A stretch of 64,000 nt of DNA from Algibacter sp045066735. Lineage in GTDB: Bacteria > Bacteroidota > Bacteroidia > Flavobacteriales > Flavobacteriaceae. The stretch covers positions 124,001 to 188,000 of the forward strand of contig NZ_JBISHH010000007.1 in assembly GCF_045066735.1 (NCBI RefSeq), written 5' to 3'. Of this stretch, positions 43,650 to 52,456 are shown piece after piece. A program made the translations under genes and the position numbers. A model generated the notes under the pieces. It did not search any database. It was given only the letters and a program-made list of their open reading frames with translations, and was not told the origin of the DNA. Within the stretch, counting starts at the first letter, position 1; every line of letters starts with the position of its first letter.

Positions 43650-46600
43650 ATGAAAAAGAATTTATTCCTATTTATATTACTAACATCTGTTACTGTATTT
43701 GCACAGCAAAAGGTATTTAATCTCAATTGGGAGACATCTCATACAATTTCAGGTAGTACTTATACTATTGAAGTTCCTTTTTTTAATGAGGATTTATGTA
43801 ATTTTGATTTTAGTTCTGGACTCCAATTTATATCGCAATGGGAGGTTTCTTCAGTTATTAATGAAGAATCTGTTACTATTTCTCAAGTTGGCTATTCTAA
43901 TATAACTTTAGCGGAATTGAAAGATTTGCCTATAGATAAAATTCCCAAAAAGCTAACTTATACTTTAAGAAACTCTATTGCAAGAGGTAAACAATATGCT
44001 ATGTTGGAGTTATCTCCGATTATTAATGATAATGGAGTTTATAAAAAAGTAACTCAATTTCAAGTTAATTATTCAAACGGCACATCAAGAAAAAGTGCTA
44101 ATTTAAATAAAGCTTTAGGAACAAAAGTTATTTCAAATTCGGTTTTGGATCAGGGGGAGTGGTTTCGTTTTGTTATTGATACAACTGGTGTTTTCAAATT
44201 GTCTAAATCGTTTTTAAAACGTTTAGGCGTTAATGTAAATGGCATAGATCCTAGAACTATTCGAGTTTTTGGAAACGGCGGACGGATGATTCCTTTTTCT
44301 AATAGTGAAGATTATCCTTTTGATGTTACAGAGAATGCTGTTAAGTTTGTTGGAGAAGAAGACGGGGTTTTTAACGATTCTGATTATATTTTGTTTTACG
44401 GACAAGGGCCGAAGCAATTTAATGCCGAAAGCAATACAAATATAAATTGTTATAGTGATAAAACTTACTATTATATAAATACCGGTTTAGGCAATGGAAA
44501 ACGTATTTCGGCTTTTGCTCAGCCAGAAGGAACGGTAGATATAGAAATAAACACGTTTCAAGATTATCAATATCATGAATTTGATAATGAAAACATTGCT
44601 TTGCTTGGTCGCCGTTGGTTTGGAGAACGATTTGATGTAGAAACAGAGCAACACTTTAAGTTTGATTTTCCTGAAATGATAACATCTGTTCCTGTTGCAT
44701 TAAAAGTTTATGTGGCTACCATTTCGTCAGAGAGCACATCGATGTCTATTGCTGTTAATGGTACAGATTTATCTACTCTTGTTTTGCCAGGAGCAGATGA
44801 TCCTGTTTTAGGGAATGATAGATCTTATATTTCTAACATAACTGTAAATTCTCAGGAGGTTGATGTAAAGTTAAGTTACAATAACGAAGGTGATCCAAGT
44901 GCTTTAGGCTATTTAGATTATGTTTCTGTCGAAGCCACAAGAGTTTTGAAGTTTATAAAATCTCAGTTTCATTTTAAAAATAAGGACGTTGTGGCCGCCT
45001 CCGGAATCGGGCAATATACTATTGAAAATGCTTCTAAAATTTCTGAAGTTTGGGATGTAACCGATATTTATAATGTAACGAATGTAGAAAATAATGCTGC
45101 TGACGATAACTTTACTTTTAAATCTACCTTAGGAGTATTAAAAACTTATGTAGCCGTAACACCTTCCGATTATTATGAGCCTAAAGTAGATGGAAAAACT
45201 ACGGTAGCAAATCAAAATATAAAAGGAACCATATTTATAAACAACCAAAATGAGTTTCAGGATATTGACTACATTATTATTGCTCCAGATAACATGCTTA
45301 GTCAAGCCAGTCGCTTAGCTCAAATAAATACCGAGCAATATGGTTTGAACGTCAAAGTTTTAGGATTAACTGAAATTTATAACGAATTCAGTACTGGAAA
45401 CCAGGATATTGGAGCGATTAGAAATTTGGTGAAGTATGTTTATGATAATGCCAGCACTCCCGAAAATAGAATTAAATACTTATGCTTATTCGGAGATGGA
45501 TCTTTTGATTATAAGGATCGAATACCAAACAACACCAACGTTATGCCTTCATGGTATTCTTATGAAAGTTTAAACCTAACAAATTCTTTTGTGTCGGATG
45601 ATTTTTATGGAATGATGGATGATAACGAAGGTACTATGAACACTGGTGATAAGCTCGATATTGCCGTAGGTAGAATTCTTGCAGATACTCCCGAGCGCGC
45701 AAACCAAATGATAGATAAAATAGAATCTTATTACATTAAAGAAGCCTATGGTACTTGGCGAAACAATGTGGTGGTAATTTCTGATGATGTAGATTTAGAT
45801 TGGGAAGGTGTACTGCAACAAACCACAGATAATATCGGTAATTTAATTACCGATGAGAAACCTTTTTTAAATGTTACAAAAATACATTCTGATGCTTTTC
45901 AGCAAGAAACAACAGCAGGAGGAGATAGATACCCACGTGTAACATCTGAAATTATTGATGCCATTGATAAAGGGGCTTTGGTCGTTAACTATTTTGGGCA
46001 CGGCGGTGAGAATGGATTAGCACATGAGCAATTGATATTGCAAGATAATATTAAAGAGTTTCGAAACTTCGGAAAGCTTAACTGTTTTGTAACTATTACA
46101 TGTGAGTATACTAAGTTCGATAATCCTTATAAAGAAACCGCAGGAGAAGTAACCTATTGGAATGAAGATTCTGGGGCTATTGGTTTAATTTCCACAACAC
46201 GCCAAATCTTTGTTTCGTTTGCTATTAATTTTAATAATAATTTGGGGCAATATTTATTTTCTTATTCAGATGATGATACTTTTTCGGACTATGAATATCC
46301 TTCAATGGCAGAGGCTTTAAGGCTCACAAAAAATAATCCGGCTATATCAGGTTCAAGTCAAAGACGTTTGGTGTTTTTTATTGGAGATCCAGCGATGAAA
46401 CTGGCTTTTGCACAACCTAATATCAACTTAACGAAAATAAATGATGTGCCTTTGGCTGCGGTAACCGATACATTAAAAGCTTTGAGTTATGTTAAAATGG
46501 CCGGAGAAGTAACCGATTTATCAGGGAATTTATTAAGTAGTTATAATGGTACGGTATCTACAACTATTTATGATAAAAATATTGAGCGTACAACATTAGC

Positions 46601-47528
46601 AAACGATGGTACAAGACTAAGTGGTGAAGTTGTTAAATTAGATTTCACAACATTAGGAGAAATAATTTTTAGAGGTCAAGCATCAGTAAAGAATGGCGAA
46701 TTTGAATTCGATTTTATTGTGCCAAAAGATGTTGGTATTCCTGTTGGTGTGGGAAAAATTAGTTTTTATTCCAAGGATGAAGCTTTGGAAAGTAACCAGT
46801 CAGGAGCGAGTATTGGAACGGTAAAAATAGGTGGCTTAAATGAAAATGCTCCAGTAGATAATATAGGTCCTGTTATTTCATTATATATGAACGATGAAAA
46901 CTTTGTGTATGGAGGTATTACTAACGAGTCGCCAACACTCTTAGCGATTATGGAAGATGATAACGGTATTAATACAGCTAGTGGTGTTGGACATGATATT
47001 GTTGCTATACTGGATGGTGATGAAACAAACCCAGTAGTGCTTAATGATTATTATCAAACTAGTGTAGACGATTATAAAACAGGGGTTTTGAGTTATCCGT
47101 TTAGAGATTTAGAACCTGGTTTGCATACCTTAACGCTTAAGGCGTGGGATGTCTATAATAATTCAGCTATTTCTGAAATACAGTTTGTTGTTCATGATAA
47201 AGATGAGGCTTTAGTTATTAATAACGTACTTAATTACCCAAATCCTTTTGTAAATTATACAGAATTTTGGTTTAATCACAATAGTTCGGCCTCTTTAGAC
47301 GTTTCTATACAGATATTCACTGTTTCCGGAAAATTAGTTAGAACCTTAAACGGGCAAACAGCTACAGGCTTTAATGTTACAAGTTCGCTGTCTAGAGATA
47401 TTGTTTGGGATGGACGTGACGATTTTGGAGATAAAATAGGTAAAGGCGTTTATATTTACAAATTAAAAGTGCATTCTAACGTGTTAAACAAAACAGTAGA
47501 AAAAATTGAAAAACTAGTAATTCTATAA
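43650..47528 (+). CDS. porU: Type IX secretion sortase PorU
   Basis: A 1292-residue cell-surface peptidase of the gingipain (C25) family that removes the C-terminal signal of type IX cargo and attaches it to the surface. A signal peptide is at 1-18. The catalytic pair is visible: NYFGHGGENG with His784 and FVTITCEYTKFD with Cys818. The C-terminus has NYPNPFVN and ends with GKGVYIYKLKV, resembling a type IX sorting domain, as known for PorU. Length is normal. porV follows after 33 bp and gldJ diverges upstream, a common flavobacterial arrangement. Confidence 0.93.
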   Translation: MKKNLFLFILLTSVTVFAQQKVFNLNWETSHTISGSTYTIEVPFFNEDLCNFDFSSGLQFISQWEVSSVINEESVTISQVGYSNITLAELKDLPIDKIPKKLTYTLRNSIARGKQYAMLELSPIINDNGVYKKVTQFQVNYSNGTSRKSANLNKALGTKVISNSVLDQGEWFRFVIDTTGVFKLSKSFLKRLGVNVNGIDPRTIRVFGNGGRMIPFSNSEDYPFDVTENAVKFVGEEDGVFNDSDYILFYGQGPKQFNAESNTNINCYSDKTYYYINTGLGNGKRISAFAQPEGTVDIEINTFQDYQYHEFDNENIALLGRRWFGERFDVETEQHFKFDFPEMITSVPVALKVYVATISSESTSMSIAVNGTDLSTLVLPGADDPVLGNDRSYISNITVNSQEVDVKLSYNNEGDPSALGYLDYVSVEATRVLKFIKSQFHFKNKDVVAASGIGQYTIENASKISEVWDVTDIYNVTNVENNAADDNFTFKSTLGVLKTYVAVTPSDYYEPKVDGKTTVANQNIKGTIFINNQNEFQDIDYIIIAPDNMLSQASRLAQINTEQYGLNVKVLGLTEIYNEFSTGNQDIGAIRNLVKYVYDNASTPENRIKYLCLFGDGSFDYKDRIPNNTNVMPSWYSYESLNLTNSFVSDDFYGMMDDNEGTMNTGDKLDIAVGRILADTPERANQMIDKIESYYIKEAYGTWRNNVVVISDDVDLDWEGVLQQTTDNIGNLITDEKPFLNVTKIHSDAFQQETTAGGDRYPRVTSEIIDAIDKGALVVNYFGHGGENGLAHEQLILQDNIKEFRNFGKLNCFVTITCEYTKFDNPYKETAGEVTYWNEDSGAIGLISTTRQIFVSFAINFNNNLGQYLFSYSDDDTFSDYEYPSMAEALRLTKNNPAISGSSQRRLVFFIGDPAMKLAFAQPNINLTKINDVPLAAVTDTLKALSYVKMAGEVTDLSGNLLSSYNGTVSTTIYDKNIERTTLANDGTRLSGEVVKLDFTTLGEIIFRGQASVKNGEFEFDFIVPKDVGIPVGVGKISFYSKDEALESNQSGASIGTVKIGGLNENAPVDNIGPVISLYMNDENFVYGGITNESPTLLAIMEDDNGINTASGVGHDIVAILDGDETNPVVLNDYYQTSVDDYKTGVLSYPFRDLEPGLHTLTLKAWDVYNNSAISEIQFVVHDKDEALVINNVLNYPNPFVNYTEFWFNHNSSASLDVSIQIFTVSGKLVRTLNGQTATGFNVTSSLSRDIVWDGRDDFGDKIGKGVYIYKLKVHSNVLNKTVEKIEKLVIL

Positions 47529-47561
47529 AAAAAAATATATTTTGCAACTAAATATCAATTC

Positions 47562-48806
47562 ATGAAAACTAAAATACTCTTATTACTGTCATTCGTTTTT
47601 GTTGTAAAAATGAATGCTCAAGAAACTACCGTAATTATACCAAACGAGCGAGATTCTAGAGTTATTACAACAGGCGTTCCTTTTTTATTAATTACAGCAG
47701 ATGCGCGTGCAGCATCCATGGGAGATATGGGAGTTGCTACTTCTGTAGATGCTTTTTCTCAACAATGGAATCCTGCTAAGTATGCTTTTTCCGAAACAAA
47801 ATCTGGTGTTGGTGTGAGTTACACGCCTTACTTAAGTAAATTAGTTAACGATATTTTTTTAGGAAACCTAACATATTTTAATCGTATAGACGACCGTAGT
47901 GCTTTTGCTGCAAGTTTAAAGTATTTTTCTTTAGGTGATATTGAATTCCGTGAAAACGAATTTGTAAATGCGTTAATACAAAGACCAAATGAGTTTACTT
48001 TAGACGCATCTTATGCATTGCGTTTATCTCCAGAGTTTGCTATGTCTGTAGCTATGCGTTACATGAGATCCGATTTGAAATTGAGTGGTTTAGGTGGCGA
48101 TGCTACGGCTGCAAGTACTTTTGGTGTAGATATTTCTGGTTTTTACCAAGGAGAAGAAGAGGCTTACGCTGATTTTAATGGACGTTGGAGAATGGGATTT
48201 GCAATTCAGAATATTGGTCCAAAATTCTCTTACGAGGAAGGTGGTATTGAAAACTTTCAACCTACTAATCTACGTTTAGGAGCAGGTTTTGATTTTATAT
48301 TCGACGATTATAATAAAGTAGCAGTAACTGCGGAAGTTGCTAAGCTACTAGTACCGACACCTCCAAGATTAGGAACAGAAATTGTTTTTGAAGATAATAA
48401 TAATAACGGAACTTATGATGAAGATGATGGTGATGTATTAATTAGTGAAACTAATAATGTAATCTACGAAGGACAATCTCAAGATGTTGGTTTTTTAGCT
48501 GGTATGTTTCAATCTTTTGGTGATGCACCTGGTGGTTTTAGTGAAGAGCTTAAAGAGTTTACGTATTCGCTAGGGGCAGAGTATGTGTATCAAGATTCTT
48601 TTTCCTTTAGAACGGGTTATTTTAACGAAAGTGAAGAAAAAGGAGCGCGAAAGTTTTTTGCTTTAGGTGCAGGGTTTAAGGCTAACGTTGTTAATATAGA
48701 TTTATCGTATTTATTTTCAGCATCTAAAGTTCAGAGTCCTTTAGAGAATACATTGCGTTTTTCATTAACGTTTAATATTGGTGCGGGAGAATACCGAGAA
48801 TATTAA
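47562..48806 (+). CDS. porV: Type IX secretion outer-membrane protein PorV (LptO)
   Basis: A 414-residue FadL-like 14-strand barrel with a signal peptide (1-18) and the PorV N-terminal motif PFLLITADARAASMGDMGVAT. PorV shuttles cargo from the SprA translocon to PorU. An acidic loop around residues 277-294 (EDNNNNGTYDEDDGD) is a likely calcium-binding insertion. It is the last gene of the porU-porV unit and is followed by a strong hairpin. Confidence 0.93.
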   Translation: MKTKILLLLSFVFVVKMNAQETTVIIPNERDSRVITTGVPFLLITADARAASMGDMGVATSVDAFSQQWNPAKYAFSETKSGVGVSYTPYLSKLVNDIFLGNLTYFNRIDDRSAFAASLKYFSLGDIEFRENEFVNALIQRPNEFTLDASYALRLSPEFAMSVAMRYMRSDLKLSGLGGDATAASTFGVDISGFYQGEEEAYADFNGRWRMGFAIQNIGPKFSYEEGGIENFQPTNLRLGAGFDFIFDDYNKVAVTAEVAKLLVPTPPRLGTEIVFEDNNNNGTYDEDDGDVLISETNNVIYEGQSQDVGFLAGMFQSFGDAPGGFSEELKEFTYSLGAEYVYQDSFSFRTGYFNESEEKGARKFFALGAGFKANVVNIDLSYLFSASKVQSPLENTLRFSLTFNIGAGEYREY

Positions 48807-48824
48807 AATATAAATTGAATATAT

Positions 48825-48863
48825 AAAAAAAGACTGCTCCAAAGGGCAGTCTTTTTTTTTTTG
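48825..48863 (+). terminator. Terminator after porV
   Basis: AAAAAAAGACTGC pairs with GCAGTCTTTTTTT around an 8-nt loop and is followed by a long T-run. It probably also serves the convergent M48 gene. Confidence 0.85.
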
Positions 48864-48881
48864 ACCAATTATAAAGTTTAG

Positions 48882-49649
48882 CTAAAGAGCTTTATATTTT
48901 TCTATAGCTTCTCTAATTTTTTCTATTCTATTATCTGGGTCTGGATGTGTACTTTGAAATTCTGGTACACGGTTTGGTCCAGCTGCTGCTTTTAATATTT
49001 CCATAACACCAATCATCTCTTCTGGGTTATAACCTGCTTTTAACATAAACCGTACGCCCAATTCGTCGCTTTCAAGCTCGTCATCACGGCCGTTTGTAAG
49101 TAAGGTGTTTTGTCCTATTCCGCTAACTACACCTCCCATATCGGCACCTACAGAACCAGCTGTTGTTAAACCTTGCCAGTATTCACTCTCTGCAATACGC
49201 TCTGCACTATGGCGCCCAAGAACGTGGCCAACCTCATGGCCTAAAACACCAGCCAATTGGTCTTCGTTTTCTAATTGCGAAAACAAGGCATAGGTAATAA
49301 AAATTTGTCCGCCCGGTAAAGCAAAAGCGTTTATGGTATTTGGGTCGGCAAGTAAATGAAACTCATATTCATACGGGGTCTGTTTTGCTATACTATTGTT
49401 TACTAATTTATTTCCAACATTATCAACTAACGCTTGGTATTGGGTGTTTTCGTGCAAACCGCCATGCTGTTGTGCCATTTGTGGAGCACTTTGCAAACCA
49501 ATAGCGATTTCTTCATTGGCATTCATAGAGATAGTTTGCATACGGCCCGTATATGGGTTTTCTTCCCTTTGGCTACATCTTTTAAAAACAAAAAATAATG
49601 CAATTGCAACGCCAATTAGTAAGCGTACTTTTAAATTTTTCCCTCTCAT
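48882..49649 (-). CDS. M48 family metallopeptidase
   Basis: A 255-residue zinc protease related to Oma1/BepA. Zinc motif HEVGH (138-142) is preceded by QLAGVLG, and the third ligand lies in ELESDELGVRFM (around 196-207). An N-terminal hydrophobic segment (about 8-22) followed by Cys25 may be a membrane anchor or lipoprotein signal. It most likely works in the periplasm on misfolded envelope proteins. It stands alone, convergent with porV. Confidence 0.88.
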   Translation of the reverse strand: MRGKNLKVRLLIGVAIALFFVFKRCSQREENPYTGRMQTISMNANEEIAIGLQSAPQMAQQHGGLHENTQYQALVDNVGNKLVNNSIAKQTPYEYEFHLLADPNTINAFALPGGQIFITYALFSQLENEDQLAGVLGHEVGHVLGRHSAERIAESEYWQGLTTAGSVGADMGGVVSGIGQNTLLTNGRDDELESDELGVRFMLKAGYNPEEMIGVMEILKAAAGPNRVPEFQSTHPDPDNRIEKIREAIEKYKAL

Positions 49650-49746
49650 TTTGGTTGGTTTTTAGTGTTTAGTAAAATACAAAATAAAGCAATACATAAA
49701 TTAGACCCGTTTTTCTTCACTCAGTCACTTTAAATTAATTTATAGT

Positions 49747-50196
49747 TTAAAGGCATTTTGTCATTACAAAATGTGGTCCTATATCTGCGATGTTAAAAGA
49801 ATCTCCAAAAACGATATAGCCATTTCTCATGTAAAAACTCACGGCAACTTCTCTCGCATTACACCAAATTAATGTCGCACTCTTTTTAAATAAAAAGGCA
49901 TCGCAATATTTCAGTAGTTTATGTCCAACGCCTAAACCTTGGTAAGCTTCCAAAACAGCCATACCTCTCAATTGGTATTGCATTTGTGCTTTAAAATTAT
50001 GGTTTCTATTTTTTAAAAACGAACAGACTCCAATTAATTCTTCAGAATTGTAAATGCCAAAATGTAGTGTGGTTTCTAAATTGTCACCTTCAAAAACACA
50101 AGACGTAACGGGTTTCCCTTGTCTTAATACAGGATGTCGCACGATGTGTGTTTCTTTAGCTTCTATTTGTTTTATGGTGTAATTTTGCTTTTTCAT
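49747..50196 (-). CDS. GNAT family acetyltransferase
   Basis: A protein of about 149 residues with the GNAT acetyl-CoA motif MAVLEAYQGLGVGHKLLKYC and a C-terminal FYMRNGYIVFGD. I chose the ATG at 50196 (MKKQNYT); the longer frame from 50253 would overlap the divergent gene. Substrate unknown. It diverges from a second GNAT gene across 44 bp. Confidence 0.82.
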   Translation of the reverse strand: MKKQNYTIKQIEAKETHIVRHPVLRQGKPVTSCVFEGDNLETTLHFGIYNSEELIGVCSFLKNRNHNFKAQMQYQLRGMAVLEAYQGLGVGHKLLKYCDAFLFKKSATLIWCNAREVAVSFYMRNGYIVFGDSFNIADIGPHFVMTKCL

Positions 50197-50240
50197 AAAA
50201 TCAAACTTAATTAAAATATTTATCTTCACTAAAAAAAATA

Positions 50241-50666
50241 ATGTCAATCGCATTTAAAATACTCGAAAAGGAAAATATAGATTTAGTAATTCCTTTAATT
50301 CAAAAATTGAATAACAATAAAGTTTCCGATGCTATATTGCGCGAACGTTTTGTCGAAATGTTTTCGCAAAATTATGAGTGTGCCGGACTTTTTAAAAATA
50401 ATGAGCTTATTGGTGTTTGCGGGATGTGGTTTTGCACAAGGCATTATTCTGGCAGAAGTGTGGAAGTGGATCATGTTTTTATAGATGAAATTTATAGAGG
50501 ACAGCGTTTAGGGGCTCAGTTTTTTGAATGGATTTACAGTTATGCAAAAAATAAAGGATATCAGGCTTTAGAGCTAAATACCTATGTATCAAACCATGGC
50601 TCGCACAAATTTTATTTTAATGAAGGTTTCAAAATTTTAGGCTATCATTTTCTAAAAAAAATGTAA
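50241..50666 (+). CDS. GNAT family acetyltransferase
   Basis: A 141-residue acetyltransferase with VDHVFIDEIYRGQRLGAQFF as the acetyl-CoA binding motif and HKFYFNEGFKILGYHF at the end. It diverges from another GNAT gene, with starts 44 bp apart, so the two may share a control region. Substrate unknown. Confidence 0.84.
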   Translation: MSIAFKILEKENIDLVIPLIQKLNNNKVSDAILRERFVEMFSQNYECAGLFKNNELIGVCGMWFCTRHYSGRSVEVDHVFIDEIYRGQRLGAQFFEWIYSYAKNKGYQALELNTYVSNHGSHKFYFNEGFKILGYHFLKKM

Positions 50667-50672
50667 TTTTAT

Positions 50673-50704
50673 TTTGACCAATAAGTATATTATCTATATA
50701 TTTG
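50673..50704 (+). promoter_or_regulatory. Promoter of tRNA-Gly
   Basis: TTTG (50673-50676), 20 bp, TATATTTG (50697-50704). The tRNA begins 11 bp downstream. Confidence 0.75.
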
Positions 50705-50715
50705 CACCCGGAAAT

Positions 50716-50788
50716 GCGAGAGTAGCTCAGTTGGTAGAGCGTCAGCCTTCCAAGCTGAATGTCGCCGGTTCGAACCCGGTCTCTCGCT
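50716..50788 (+). tRNA. tRNA-Gly (anticodon TCC)
   Basis: A 73-nt cloverleaf: acceptor GCGAGAG/CTCTCGC, anticodon stem TCAGC/GCTGA with loop CTTCCAA, T arm GCCGGTTCGAACCCGGT, discriminator T. CCA is not encoded. Confidence 0.95.
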
Positions 50789-50789
50789 C

Positions 50790-50822
50790 AAAAGCTTCAT
50801 AGAAATATGAGGCTTTTTTGTT
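50790..50822 (+). terminator. Terminator after tRNA-Gly
   Basis: AAAAGCTTCAT pairs with ATGAGGCTTTT (one G-U pair) around a 6-nt loop, followed by T residues. Confidence 0.75.
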
Positions 50823-50923
50823 TTCTATATTTTCCTTTTCTCAAAGCTTTATTATTTAAAAAAAGTAGAGATTTATTCTTAGCCAGACACAATATTCAAT
50901 AGGTTCTTTTCTAAAACTATTTT

Positions 50924-51017
50924 GGGCGTTACCCTTTGGGTCAGGCTTTTCGTTACAAGTCCTCGCATCCCGATTTCATCCGGGCTGCTGTGGGCTTTTC
51001 TCTGCAATCCTTAACGC
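50924..51017 (+). repeat. Dispersed non-coding repeat with GCGTTA/TAACGC ends (copy 2)
   Basis: It starts GGGCGTTACCC, continues TTTGGGTCAGGCTTTTCG, and ends CAATCCTTAACGC. Start, GGGTC(G/A)GGCTTT block and end agree with the copy at 29920-30022, while the middle differs: here a TCCCGATTTCATCCGGGCT-type imperfect hairpin. It lies in the ~500-bp gap between the GNAT gene and dnaN, which otherwise holds only the tRNA-Gly unit and the dnaN terminator. A frame running through it is not credible as a gene. Confidence 0.68.
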
Positions 51018-51090
51018 GGGTTTTTCGTGAGGTTACTTCATACTTAATAGTGTTAAGTTTAAAACGCTATTTTATTTGTTTAATAAAAAC

Positions 51091-51128
51091 AAAAAGAGGT
51101 TATTTGACTTTAATCAAATAACCTCTTT
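51091..51128 (-). terminator. Terminator after dnaN
   Basis: A 16-bp perfect stem, AAAAGAGGTTATTTGA (51091-51106) with 51113-51128, and a 6-nt loop. It can work in both directions. Confidence 0.87.
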
Positions 51129-51162
51129 TATTATGTTGTAATGCTACTATTTCAATATAACC

Positions 51163-52281
51163 TTATGCATTTAGCATAACAGGCATAACAAGCATAGTAA
51201 TGTGTTCACCTTCATCTAAACCATCAACAGGTGTTAAAATTCCTGCTCTGTTTGGCATACTCATTTCAAGTTGCACTTCATCCGATCCTAAATTGTTTAG
51301 CATTTCGGTTAAAAAACGAGAGTTGAAACCAATTTGCATATCATCACCTTGGTAATCACAAGTTAATCGTTCTTCTGCTTTATTGCTGTAATCTACATCT
51401 TCTGCAGAAATATTTAATTCGGCACCAGCAATTTTTAAACGAATTTGGTGCGTTGTTTTGTTAGAGAAAATACTAACACGACGCACAGAGTTTAAAAACT
51501 GTGTTCTATCTATAGCTAGTTTGTTTGGATTCTCTTTCGGGATAACCGCTTCGTAATTTGGATATTTTCCATCAATTAAGCGACAAATTAATTCTGAATT
51601 TTCAAAAGTAAATTTCGCGTTACTTTCGTTGTACTCAATAGTGACATCGTTTTCACTACCTGCTAAAATTCCTTTTAATAGATTTAAAGGCTTTTTAGGC
51701 ATAATAAACTCGGCTACTTGGTTTGCCTGAACATCTCCACGAGTATATTTTACTAATTTGTGAGCATCTGTAGCAACAAAAGTTAAACCTTCTGTAGAAA
51801 ATTGAAAAAATACACCACTCATTACTGGGCGTAAATCATCATTTCCAGCTGCAAAAATAGTTTTGCTAATTGCTGTTGCTAAAATATCACCAAGAATTAC
51901 AGTTTTACTTGGGTCTTCTAAAGCTACTGCTTTTGGAAATTCATTACCATCGGCATAAGCTAAAGCGTATTTACCGTGGTTTGAGCTAATTTCAACCGTG
52001 TTATTATCTTCAACTACAAAAGTTAAAGGTTGTTCCGGGAATGTTTTTAAAGTATCTAGCAACAAACGCGCAGGAATGGCAACACTGCCTTCACTGTCAC
52101 TCTCAACGTCTAGCGTAGAAGCCATAGTGGTTTCTAAATCACTAGCCGAAACCGTAAGCTTGTTGTGGTCTAATTCAAATAAAAAATTATCTAAAATAGG
52201 TAAGGTGTTTGAGCTATTGATTACACCACCTAAAACCTGCAATTGTTTTAACAAATAAGTACTTGATACTATAAATTTCAT
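51163..52281 (-). CDS. dnaN: DNA polymerase III subunit beta (sliding clamp)
   Basis: A 372-residue clamp made of three similar domains; N-terminus MKFIVSSTYLLKQLQVLGGVI and C-terminus ITMLVMPVMLNA are typical. It encircles DNA and tethers the replicative polymerase. It is not next to dnaA here, as is usual in Bacteroidota, so the window gives no sign of the origin. It is transcribed alone, with a terminator downstream. Confidence 0.96.
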   Translation of the reverse strand: MKFIVSSTYLLKQLQVLGGVINSSNTLPILDNFLFELDHNKLTVSASDLETTMASTLDVESDSEGSVAIPARLLLDTLKTFPEQPLTFVVEDNNTVEISSNHGKYALAYADGNEFPKAVALEDPSKTVILGDILATAISKTIFAAGNDDLRPVMSGVFFQFSTEGLTFVATDAHKLVKYTRGDVQANQVAEFIMPKKPLNLLKGILAGSENDVTIEYNESNAKFTFENSELICRLIDGKYPNYEAVIPKENPNKLAIDRTQFLNSVRRVSIFSNKTTHQIRLKIAGAELNISAEDVDYSNKAEERLTCDYQGDDMQIGFNSRFLTEMLNNLGSDEVQLEMSMPNRAGILTPVDGLDEGEHITMLVMPVMLNA

Positions 52282-52409
52282 GTGTTGAATTATATTTTTT
52301 AGAGGTCAGCTGTTACATTTTTTATAGTTGTTCTAAACAACTGTAAAAAAGTGTTTAGGTATAAATGTTTCAGCTATTAACTTAGTTTAATTTGTATTTA
52401 TGCTACTTA

Positions 52410-52417
52410 CAAATATA
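52410..52417 (-). promoter_or_regulatory. Candidate promoter -7 element of dnaN
   Basis: On the minus strand this reads TATATTTG, matching TAnnTTTG, about 130 bp before the start codon. A TTTG lies 24 bp further upstream, somewhat far. Confidence 0.4.
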
Positions 52418-52456
52418 TTCTTTAAGACTTATATTTGGAAACAAACTTATTAACAT

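Noticed and set aside
50936..51121. 61-residue frame after tRNA-Gly
   Set aside because: It runs through the dispersed repeat and the dnaN terminator and resembles no protein.
51163..52281. Replication origin near dnaN
   Set aside because: No dnaA gene or cluster of DnaA boxes is seen around dnaN.
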